From: an uncultured Aquimarina sp.
GTDB taxonomy: Bacteria; Bacteroidota; Bacteroidia; Flavobacteriales; Flavobacteriaceae
Length of the DNA stretch: 64,000 bases
Direction of reading: 5' to 3'
NCBI GenBank assembly: GCA_947499005.1
Contig: CANMML010000010.1
Coordinates: forward strand, 1 to 64,000
Positions within the stretch are counted from its first letter, which is position 1; each line of letters begins with the position of its first letter. Shown piece after piece: positions 1-7,427 of this stretch. Both the position numbers and the translations under genes were made by a program. Under the pieces are notes generated by a model. The model saw nothing but the letters and a program-made list of their open reading frames with translations. It made no database searches and was not told where the DNA came from.

Positions 1-628
1 AGCTATTGTAAAGTGGTTCGAGTAAAGTGCAGCAAGCACTTACCCAATCACAAAAAGTGCTTTGAGCAGCCTGCCAATCAAAATCACGCTTAAACATTTG
101 AATTTGGCGGTATAATGGTAAGTGATCTACATATTTACTTACTAATATATGTGCCAAAAGAGAAGCTTCTGCTATCGATTTTTCTATAGGCCGGCTAGGT
201 AGCTCAGCTATAACAATACCTTCGCCTTTAGGCTTCGCATATTTAGGCCTAATGGTACGACGTTTTATTAAACTAGCTGGAGTGTACTCTAAAGTTTCCG
301 TAATTTCTTCTCCAATCTTAGTGAAGCCATCAATATTTTCTTCTGGCTCAATAATAATTTCTTTTACAGGTAAATGATCTGGAAGTGTATTACGACCTTG
401 GTGCTTTGCCTTAGATCGCTTATAAGTAATCTCCTCTTTAGCTTCTTCTACTACTAGAGGTGTATCTAAATCAAATAAAGTAGGTTGATCTAATGATGAA
501 ATCGAAGTTGAAAAACGCTCTGATTTAAAACCATTGATCAATTTTAGCAATTGATCTAATTGTAACTGCTGAGATGCTATCTGAGCTTTTAGTGCTTTGT
601 TTTCTGAAATTAATGCTTCCCTTGTCAC
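1..628 (-). CDS. tnpC: IS66-family transposase TnpC, partial (N-terminal 209 codons)
   Basis: This is the DDE transposase of the IS66 element, cut by the window edge. I read it from a GTG at 626-628; an in-frame stop lies four codons upstream and no ATG is available. After an N-terminal coiled-coil leucine-rich stretch (residues about 5-35) come a GRNTLPDHLP motif, then IGEEITETLEYTPASL and RRTIRPKYA, all IS66 signatures, followed by the start of the catalytic region with YVDHLPLYRQIQMF. In classical TnpC a CxxC zinc finger precedes the IGEE segment. Here the corresponding residues are IIIEPEENIDGFTK with no cysteines, as in a cysteine-less variant. The catalytic DDE residues lie outside the window, so activity cannot be judged. 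Confidence 0.88.
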   Translation of the reverse strand, partial: MTREALISENKALKAQIASQQLQLDQLLKLINGFKSERFSTSISSLDQPTLFDLDTPLVVEEAKEEITYKRSKAKHQGRNTLPDHLPVKEIIIEPEENIDGFTKIGEEITETLEYTPASLIKRRTIRPKYAKPKGEGIVIAELPSRPIEKSIAEASLLAHILVSKYVDHLPLYRQIQMFKRDFDWQAAQSTFCDWVSACCTLLEPLYNS

Positions 629-667
629 AATATTAAATTAAGGAAAATATCAGTAATAACAATGCTT

Positions 668-1018
668 TTAGTCAGATTTGTAACGTTTTTGTTGTGATAA
701 ATTCCCTATCGTAATACCATCAAATAATAACACCAATTGAGGATAATCTAATAGAATACTTTTTACTGAAGAATCGTACAAAGCAAGCTCGAATGTGCCT
801 TTTTCTAAACGTTTATAATATAATACAAAACCTCCTGTACGCCATTGCAACAACTTCATCTTATTATGAAGACGATTTACAAAAATATAAACTGAACCGT
901 TGGTAGGAGAGCTTGATAATTCATTTTGAACAATGCCACAAAGACTATCAAAACTCTTACGCATATCAGTCGCAGGCAAGTATAATTCAAATTTACAATT
1001 ACTGTGTAATGTCAACAT
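668..1018 (-). CDS. tnpB: IS66 family accessory protein TnpB (IS66 Orf2)
   Basis: A 116-residue protein with the IS66 Orf2 core: YLPATDMRKSFDSLCGIV near the N-terminus, then VYIFVNRLHNKMKLLQW and the closing GGFVLYYKRLEKGTF. TnpB is required with TnpC for transposition of IS66 elements, although its biochemical role is unknown. I place the start at the internal ATG at 1018, because family members normally begin with a short MLxL stretch just before the YLxxxxTDMRKxFD motif; an upstream ATG at 1039 would add seven unlike residues. It lies 39 bases ahead of tnpC in the same direction. The reading frame is intact, with the usual family length of about 115 residues. Confidence 0.88.
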   Translation of the reverse strand: MLTLHSNCKFELYLPATDMRKSFDSLCGIVQNELSSSPTNGSVYIFVNRLHNKMKLLQWRTGGFVLYYKRLEKGTFELALYDSSVKSILLDYPQLVLLFDGITIGNLSQQKRYKSD

Positions 1019-1087
1019 AATATATAGTTTAAAATACAAAACTATAGTGAATAGTAAAAGTTGTCAAGATGGGTTAGTCGGGGCAAT

Positions 1088-2127
1088 ACGACATTTGCGC
1101 AGCTTTCTAGTTTTATTTTTTATTCAATTGACTTCGTAGAGCGGGTACCTATACAAAAGAATTATTCACACTATGAATGCTACGCAAAGACTCATGTCTT
1201 TGTGTTACTACACTTCACAAAACTATTTTCACTGTAAAATCGATAGAACTTAAAGTTGATAATATTGCTTGATAGTGAAAAGCGCAAAATCGTGAGACAT
1301 TTGCAGCAGCTTTATTGTTTTATTATTTATTCACTTGACTTCGTAGAGCGGGGGAGCTTTCTTGTTTTACTTTTTATTCACTTGACTTCGTAGAGCGGAA
1401 AATTAGCCTTCATCCAATACACATAAACAAAAGCCCGATTCATAAATTTATGAATCGGGCTTTTGTTTATTATCGATCTATAATAACTGCGCTGCTTAAA
1501 GACTCCTGTCTTTGTGTAACTACATTTTACAAAACTATTTTAACTGTAAAATCGATAGAACTTAAAGTTAACAGTATTGCCCAATAGTGAAAAAATGCAA
1601 AATCGTGAGACATTTGCAGCAGCTTTATTGTTTTACTATTTATGCTTTGACTTTGTAAAGCGGGCTTCGGGCACCATCAGGGAATGCTACGCGAAGACTC
1701 CTGTCTTTGTGTGACTACACTTTACAAAACTATTTTTCACCGTAAAATCGATAGAACTTAAAGTTGACAATATTGCCCAATAGTGAAAAAGCGCAAAGTC
1801 GTGAGAATGCGCAGCTTTCTGCTTTTTTTATTTATTCAATTGACTTCGTAGAGCGGCGCTGGTGACCTATACAAAAGAATTATTCACACTATGAATGCTA
1901 CGCAAAGACTCCTGTCTTTGTGTACTAAACTTTACAAAACTATTTTAACTGTAAAATCGATAGAACTTAAAGTTGAAAGTATTACTTTATAGTGAAAAAG
2001 CGCAAAGTCGTGAGACATTTGCGCAACTTTCTTGTTTTATTTTTTATTCACTTGACTTCGTAGAGCGGGCATGAGACATTTGCGGAGCTTTCTTGTTTTA
2101 TTTTTCATTCACTTGACTTCGTAGAGC
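1088..2127. repeat. Array of degenerate ~180 bp interspersed repeats
   Basis: This kilobase has no credible gene. It is made of seven full or partial copies of one unit, all in the same orientation: about 1088-1144 (partial), 1175-1351, 1353-1398 (end only), 1487-1664, 1682-1856, 1893-2069 and 2071-2127 (end only). A full unit starts GAATGCTACGCAAAGACTCC, carries a small hairpin (CAAAGAC-TCCT-GTCTTTG), a central ATCGATAGAACTTAAAGTTG word and GTGAAAAAGCGCAAAGTCGT, and ends TTGACTTCGTAGAGCGG. The two unit ends contain imperfectly inverted CTACG/CGTAG words. Two copies (1146-1174 and 1864-1892) carry an extra leader with ACCTATACAAAAGAATTATT. An eighth, 5'-truncated copy lies at 13329-13423. Confidence 0.85.
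1425..1468. terminator. Perfect 44 bp palindrome, bidirectional terminator-like, orphan
   Basis: Two 22-base arms are exact reverse complements with no loop spacer. The core contains AAGCCCGATTCATAAA and its complement, and the flanks are A-rich on one side and T-rich on the other. This has the form of a bidirectional intrinsic terminator, but no gene ends at it on either strand. The nearest genes are tnpB (starting at 1018) and the 166-residue protein ending at 2133. It may be left over from a deleted gene or mark an untranslated transcript. Confidence 0.6.
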
Positions 2128-2132
2128 TGGGA

Positions 2133-2633
2133 TTAACCCGCTATCATAATATCAGTAATTATTCTTGACATTAACTCATTACTCTCAGCATTTTCAACAT
2201 TCGTACAGGTAATAATTAGCATTTTCCCGTTTAGGCTTGTAGTCAAATTGTTTACGATAATTGTATTACTTTGACTGTTGATTGTTTTAAATTTCAAAAC
2301 AACAAAATCTTTATTATTAATTTTCTTTATATTATTTTCAATAATATTGAATTTACTATACTGTGTGTTTAACTGATTTTTAAATTCAATAAAATTTGAG
2401 TCTTCAAAATCTATTGAAGTAAATTTTATTGAAACATTAGAATCATTTTTAACATAAACCAAATCTGGTATAGAACCATAATCTTTATACTTCAATAAAA
2501 TTTCTTCAACACTTAATTTTTTGTATTCAACCGGAATTATCATTTGTAAACCATTGTAATTAATAGTCTCAAATTCTTGACAAAATAAAGTTGACGTCAA
2601 CAAAAAATTCAAAATTAGAAATATTCTTTTCAT
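2133..2633 (-). CDS. Secreted 166-residue protein, DcrB/PsbP-like by pattern; immunity candidate
   Basis: A small exported protein. Residues 1-19 (MKRIFLILNFLLTSTLFCQ) form a signal peptide, possibly cut after a CQ pair. The rest alternates strands and helices: an opening NGLQMIIPVEYKKLS, a middle amphipathic helix around IEFKNQL, then KDFVVLKFKTI and a closing helix SNELMSRIITDIMI. This order resembles the Mog1/PsbP/DcrB fold, but that is only a pattern impression. Its ATG overlaps the TGA of the preceding 52-codon gene (ATGA), so it is the last gene of the RHS operon. By position, downstream of a polymorphic-toxin-like gene and exported, it could be an immunity or accessory protein. I recognise no named family. 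Confidence 0.7.
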   Translation of the reverse strand: MKRIFLILNFLLTSTLFCQEFETINYNGLQMIIPVEYKKLSVEEILLKYKDYGSIPDLVYVKNDSNVSIKFTSIDFEDSNFIEFKNQLNTQYSKFNIIENNIKKINNKDFVVLKFKTINSQSNTIIVNNLTTSLNGKMLIITCTNVENAESNELMSRIITDIMIAG

Positions 2634-2788
2634 TTTTTAAGTAAACTCTTAATGCTATAATAGACAACAGATAGCCCTAATAAAATATAAAACCATTGCA
2701 TTCCTAAAAATTTAGGGACGATATAGATGACCGCTAAAAATAAAGCTAACCAAAAAATATATTTTACTAAAAATTCAATAAACTTCAT
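2630..2788 (-). CDS. 52-residue two-helix membrane protein
   Basis: A short gene between the RHS protein and the secreted 166-residue protein. It encodes 52 residues with two hydrophobic segments (about 8-28 and 31-46) separated by a short turn (PKFLGMQ), and a basic C-terminus (SIKSLLKK). The start lies 11 bases after the RHS stop, and its TGA overlaps the next ATG by four bases, so three genes are tightly coupled. Coupling, membrane topology and lack of interruption support a real gene. No family is recognisable. Small two-helix proteins of this kind can be immunity proteins for membrane-acting toxins, but here that is inference from position. Confidence 0.65.
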   Translation of the reverse strand: MKFIEFLVKYIFWLALFLAVIYIVPKFLGMQWFYILLGLSVVYYSIKSLLKK

Positions 2789-2799
2789 TGTTTAACAAA

Positions 2800-5700
2800 T
2801 TACTCCTCTATACCTATTAATCTAACTTCTGTAGATATAAATTTAACATTATTACCTGAATCGTAATGATTTAAATTATTCATAAAATGAAAAAAATGAT
2901 TGTCAAAAGGTTTGAATCCATCTTTAAAAACATCTTCAATTTTAGGAATACCTCCAAAAGTTTTATTAATTACTGTACTTCCACTACCTGCACCTAAACC
3001 TCCAATAATTTCAGATGATACATCAAATGCAGCTTTATTAATTTTAGCTCCATTAGCTCCTTGCTTGAAACCTGATGTAAAACCTCCCTTAAAATTATTA
3101 ACATAAGGAGAATAAAATCTAGTTGAATGAGCTTTTGTACTTAGTTTAACCGAAATCCCTTTTACTAATTTTGTATTCGATAATCTCGGGCCAATAAATT
3201 TACCTCCAACATAGGTTAATGCACCTGTCACAGCTGCTTGTGTATAATTAATATCTTTATAATTACCTCCATTAGCTATCAACTGATCTGCTATATCAAA
3301 GGCTGTATTTGTTACTACAGCTGCTTGTAAATTACCTGTTGCTCCAGCTATTGCACCTCCTACAAAGGCAACACCAACCCTTTTCCAATCTAGATTCTCA
3401 TTAATACCTCCTTGTGAATATATATTAATTCCAGCATTTATCAACCCTCCTGCTAAAGCTGTAACAGCTGTTACCCAACCTCCATCTGAATCTATATTAG
3501 AAGAAGGATTATTCCCCATACCTAAATAAGGTGAATGATACTGTCCGTATGGATCAGGACTCAACCACCTTCCAATTCTAGCATCCCATAATCTCAACTC
3601 AAAAGCTTCCTTACCCGTTTCTTTATCCTTCTCTTGCCCTTGAAACGCATACCTATAATTTCCTTGTTTGTCACGATTAGGCATTGGCATACCAAATGGG
3701 TAGTAGTCTGTACCAAATTTAGTGATTTCATTGTTATTAGCTCTACTTACTACAGCACGTACATTCCCTAAGTGATCTGTAATCTCATAATTGGTATTTC
3801 TAGTTCTTTTACTATACACTCCTAAACGACTTGCTCCATATACCGTATGCTCTGTTAGACTAGGTTCATGATTATTATTCAGAAAACCACTATTATAAAT
3901 AGCTAGTGGTTTACCTGCTGCATCTCGAACATAAAATGTCCTTTCAGTCATTATATTTGGCCCTCCATTTTCTCCATAATTGGTAAACGTTTCTTTTCTT
4001 ACACGTTGCCCTCGATCATTATAAAAGAACTTTACTCTTACCACTCCGTCTTTTTTAACTTCAGTAACTAACCCACTAGTATTGTAAATATACTCTACAT
4101 TTTCCGAATTGTTTTTTATCAATTGTCCAATTACATTGTATTCATAATTGTTTGATGTTTGATGCTTGATATCTGGTGCATTGGTTTCTTCAGGTGCATT
4201 GTCTTGTACCTGTTTTAATTGGTTGGGTTTGTTAGGATCATAATGGTAGTAGAGATCATCCATTTCATTACTATCATCACTCCCCTTATTTTTATTACGT
4301 CTTAAGCTTTGAATATTTCCATTGGCATCATACTCAAGGTTGCTTACCTGATAATCGGTAGTAGCAGTAAAGCTTGCTCCTGAAGGTTGTATTTTTAAAT
4401 GTACAGTACTGCCTTGCTTTGCACTAAAACCTGTAGTAAGTGTAATCTCTTGCTGTGCTGTTCTATCTAAACTCTCTCCAGAGTTTACACTTTCACTAGC
4501 CCCTAAAGGAATGTTTGATGGATGATCATTAAGATGTGGATTACCATCGCTATTACCATAGGTAGCTTGTTCTAACCAGTTATTACGATTATAGTCATAT
4601 ACATAGGTCTTTTCTTGACCTATGCTACCATCGTTAGCAGCGCGGTTATTCCAACGTATGGCTTTAATGTTTCCATTGTATTGGTCTTCTCCTGCATGTA
4701 GTGTTGCGATGTGATTCCCTTCACGCAGATAATCGCCTTTATAATAATCGATCTGCATTCCAAATACATCATCGGAATCTCCCCCAGGGTCTTTAGCTTC
4801 GGTTAGACTAGGGTGATTAATCGCTTTTAAAGCTCCGTTGATATTGTATACATAATCGATCCCTTGTAGTGGATTCCCTTGTGAGTCATTGGCTAGCTCT
4901 ACACGTCTAAGCTCCCCTGTTTCGTAATATTTATAATCTGCATGAGTAATATAACTAGGATCGCTCGTTGTTTTTGTCTCGACTTTTGTAAGACTATAAT
5001 CATCTGTATCATAGGTGTAACGGTGTCTAAATTCTTCTGCTGCTACTCCTTTTTGATAAATGACTTCATTTACTGCTCCTGTTACGGGATCGTATTCATA
5101 ATCGATTGTTTTTAAACTATCCAATCCATTGATTCTTTGTACAATCCATGTTACACGACCATAAATATCATAACTATACCAAGTGGCTCCTTCACTACTA
5201 TACGTCGCAGAAACATTTCCTGAAACGAAACTTTGATCTAAATAAGTATCTCTTCTCGAATCACTCCCGAAAGAAAAATATATTGGATTTCTTTCTGGTA
5301 AATCGTACTTGGTATTATGCTTTTCTTCTTTAGCACCAGAAGGAGTCACATCATTGTCTGGATCTAGAGTATTATCATCAAAATCAGCTGTTACTACACC
5401 ACTTTCAATAGGTCTTGCACGATTATCATAATTTGTATAGGAAAATTTCCCTTCGGCTTGTTGTTTGCTATTTTGAGAGAATCGTATTTGTCCATCTTTT
5501 CGATACTTAAACCAAGCTTCACCTTCATCGGGACTACTTGTATATAATAATTGTCCTAAACTGTTATATTGGAAATAAGATTTAAGATTATCATTAATAT
5601 GACTTACTGTACCTGTTAGATTATAATTTGCATAAACGTCATTATTGAAACCTAAAGGCTGTAAGCTTGAAGTCAGGTTTCCTGCATCGTCATAGTAGTT

Positions 5701-7410
5701 AAGGCTGTAGTCATAATAGTTGATATCATAGGTTACTCCTCGAGAACTACCTGGTACTAGAGCTTCTATATTTCCCTGATGATCAATATAAGTATAGTTT
5801 ATTGGTTCAGTATTTTCTTTTAAAGCAACACGATATACTCCCGAAGGAATATTAGATAGATTTGTCAATTTTACACTAGTACGCAGATTATATACATCAT
5901 ACAAGTTAGTCCCCCCAACAAAAGAAAGACTTCCTCCACAATTTTTAGGTAAATGGATATCTACCCAACCTTGTTTTCCGATGAGGGATTTCACTTGTTT
6001 TTTTGGTCCTTCGCCTGACCTAGCTGTAGCCAACACTCTACCATCATCATAAGCAAAAGACACCACTTCTTCCCCATGAGGATCTATAGCTACTGTTTTT
6101 TGTATTTTATTATTAACTAAAAAGTTATTGTTATTGTTTATTGATTTAAATCGATCTACCTCTTGGCATGTTTGAAAAACATAAGGGTAAACTAAATTAG
6201 CAGCATTACTTGAAGCTATAGTTGATACACTACCATCACTGTCTTGTGCTATTTGCACAAAAATTGACTCATTATCAGGTGTATCTACATAATAAATACC
6301 TTTAGGCATTTTTGAAATTCTACTTACTCTAAAATCATCAGGCCATGTATCTCCTCCTTCACAATAATAATTAAAAGCAGGACCATGGCTATAAGTAACA
6401 TCTGGTAAACCATAAGATAAATGAGCCTTTTTAAAAACAGAAGATAACACTTCATTTTTTGTAATACCATCTAAATTTTCTATCCCAAAAGCGTAATACA
6501 ATTCTTGGGCAGCTTGCATACCGTGACTGAAGCCTTCAGGCATATTATCCAATAAATTATCTCCATCTAAATCTATTGGATTACCTCCTAGATTTCTTAA
6601 CACCTTACCAGGATTTAGGTCATCATAAATCGGCTTGCTATAGGGGCGTCTAGTGTTGTCCTTTAAAATTCCATTTTCATTATGATCTGCATAATGACTT
6701 CCTAAAATACTACTTCCTTGTAACGGATAAGGGAACATTGTCTTTTTGTCTGGATCAAACCTACTCGGACCACTCGTATCAAAACTGATAAAATCACTTT
6801 CATTTATATATCTAATCCCACCACTTGATTTTGGAGCACTCGAAGTTTGATATTCTAATCTACCTTGAGAATCGTATTTAGTAACTGAGGTCCAAACCTT
6901 TGCTTCTTTTATGTCAATACTCTGCGATTGGATAGGCTTTCCCAAATCATCAAAGTAATTCCTAGATTTTGAAATTACCTTACCCGTAATATCATAGGCA
7001 ATGCTACTCGTGTTATTTATATTTTCTTCATTAAAATCCGACGTAATATTTGAAGGCTGTGTGAAATCAACTGACATGGAGGCTGAACTAATTGAAAACT
7101 CTATAGTAAATACCCTATCAGAGGAAGTATTATTAGTTTTAGTCGTTCGAACTCTTAATGTCTCTCTAATAGTAGTTGAACTAACTCGATCTATAGCCAA
7201 CCAGTCAGGAAGACTATTCCATTGTATGGGCAAATGACAGTCCAACGAATTACTCGTCTTTACAATCTCTATCTCTACACTTGCTCCTGACAATTTCGAG
7301 TTAAAAACCTGATCTAAAACGCTCGCATAGTTAAACCCACACTGTGCTTGAGACTTCACTCCAATACCAAAAACACAGACTAATATTAATAATTTAGTTA
7401 TTATTTTCAT
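2800..7410 (-). CDS. RHS/YD-repeat surface protein with variable C-terminal domain
   Basis: A 1536-residue exported protein of the flavobacterial RHS class. A signal peptide (1-22) precedes a BACON-like beta domain (about 25-118), then a DUF6443-like segment (FDDLGKPIQSQSI, about 152-170). Many YD repeats follow (YDSQGRLEYQT, YDNRARPIES, YDIYGRVTWIV, YDANGNIQSL). Near residues 1000-1040 is a 3-coathanger-stack-like motif (ITLTTGFSAKQGSTVHLKI). The RHS core ends with LRLWDARIGRWLSPDPYGQY and NPSSNIDSDGG (about 1275-1311). The remaining ~225 residues are the variable region: a glycine/alanine-rich hydrophobic part, then a final segment VFKDGFKP...NHYDSGNNVKFISTE that resembles part of ADP-ribosyltransferase toxins but stops early. 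It starts 17 bases after the upstream giant gene. Confidence 0.85.
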   Translation of the reverse strand: MKIITKLLILVCVFGIGVKSQAQCGFNYASVLDQVFNSKLSGASVEIEIVKTSNSLDCHLPIQWNSLPDWLAIDRVSSTTIRETLRVRTTKTNNTSSDRVFTIEFSISSASMSVDFTQPSNITSDFNEENINNTSSIAYDITGKVISKSRNYFDDLGKPIQSQSIDIKEAKVWTSVTKYDSQGRLEYQTSSAPKSSGGIRYINESDFISFDTSGPSRFDPDKKTMFPYPLQGSSILGSHYADHNENGILKDNTRRPYSKPIYDDLNPGKVLRNLGGNPIDLDGDNLLDNMPEGFSHGMQAAQELYYAFGIENLDGITKNEVLSSVFKKAHLSYGLPDVTYSHGPAFNYYCEGGDTWPDDFRVSRISKMPKGIYYVDTPDNESIFVQIAQDSDGSVSTIASSNAANLVYPYVFQTCQEVDRFKSINNNNNFLVNNKIQKTVAIDPHGEEVVSFAYDDGRVLATARSGEGPKKQVKSLIGKQGWVDIHLPKNCGGSLSFVGGTNLYDVYNLRTSVKLTNLSNIPSGVYRVALKENTEPINYTYIDHQGNIEALVPGSSRGVTYDINYYDYSLNYYDDAGNLTSSLQPLGFNNDVYANYNLTGTVSHINDNLKSYFQYNSLGQLLYTSSPDEGEAWFKYRKDGQIRFSQNSKQQAEGKFSYTNYDNRARPIESGVVTADFDDNTLDPDNDVTPSGAKEEKHNTKYDLPERNPIYFSFGSDSRRDTYLDQSFVSGNVSATYSSEGATWYSYDIYGRVTWIVQRINGLDSLKTIDYEYDPVTGAVNEVIYQKGVAAEEFRHRYTYDTDDYSLTKVETKTTSDPSYITHADYKYYETGELRRVELANDSQGNPLQGIDYVYNINGALKAINHPSLTEAKDPGGDSDDVFGMQIDYYKGDYLREGNHIATLHAGEDQYNGNIKAIRWNNRAANDGSIGQEKTYVYDYNRNNWLEQATYGNSDGNPHLNDHPSNIPLGASESVNSGESLDRTAQQEITLTTGFSAKQGSTVHLKIQPSGASFTATTDYQVSNLEYDANGNIQSLRRNKNKGSDDSNEMDDLYYHYDPNKPNQLKQVQDNAPEETNAPDIKHQTSNNYEYNVIGQLIKNNSENVEYIYNTSGLVTEVKKDGVVRVKFFYNDRGQRVRKETFTNYGENGGPNIMTERTFYVRDAAGKPLAIYNSGFLNNNHEPSLTEHTVYGASRLGVYSKRTRNTNYEITDHLGNVRAVVSRANNNEITKFGTDYYPFGMPMPNRDKQGNYRYAFQGQEKDKETGKEAFELRLWDARIGRWLSPDPYGQYHSPYLGMGNNPSSNIDSDGGWVTAVTALAGGLINAGINIYSQGGINENLDWKRVGVAFVGGAIAGATGNLQAAVVTNTAFDIADQLIANGGNYKDINYTQAAVTGALTYVGGKFIGPRLSNTKLVKGISVKLSTKAHSTRFYSPYVNNFKGGFTSGFKQGANGAKINKAAFDVSSEIIGGLGAGSGSTVINKTFGGIPKIEDVFKDGFKPFDNHFFHFMNNLNHYDSGNNVKFISTEVRLIGIEE

Positions 7411-7427
7411 TGTAGTATCCTGCTTAA

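Larger units (their letters stand above)
1..1080 (-). mobile_element. IS66-family insertion sequence, left part beyond window
   Basis: The two IS66 hallmark genes, tnpB and tnpC, lie in order on the minus strand. The element continues beyond base 1, so only the tnpB-proximal end is present. There is room for only about 60 bases between the tnpB start and the repeat array that begins near 1088, so no tnpA (IS66 Orf1) gene precedes tnpB. The outer terminal inverted repeat should lie between about 1045 and 1085, but its exact ends and any target duplication cannot be fixed without the other end. Family assignment is firm; the boundary at 1080 is an estimate. Confidence 0.8.

Noticed and set aside
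933..1139. 68-residue plus-strand reading frame
   Set aside because: It runs antisense to tnpB and into the repeat array, with no family likeness.
1088..2127. CRISPR-like array
   Set aside because: Units are about 180 bases, degenerate, partly truncated and without unique spacers; no cas genes.
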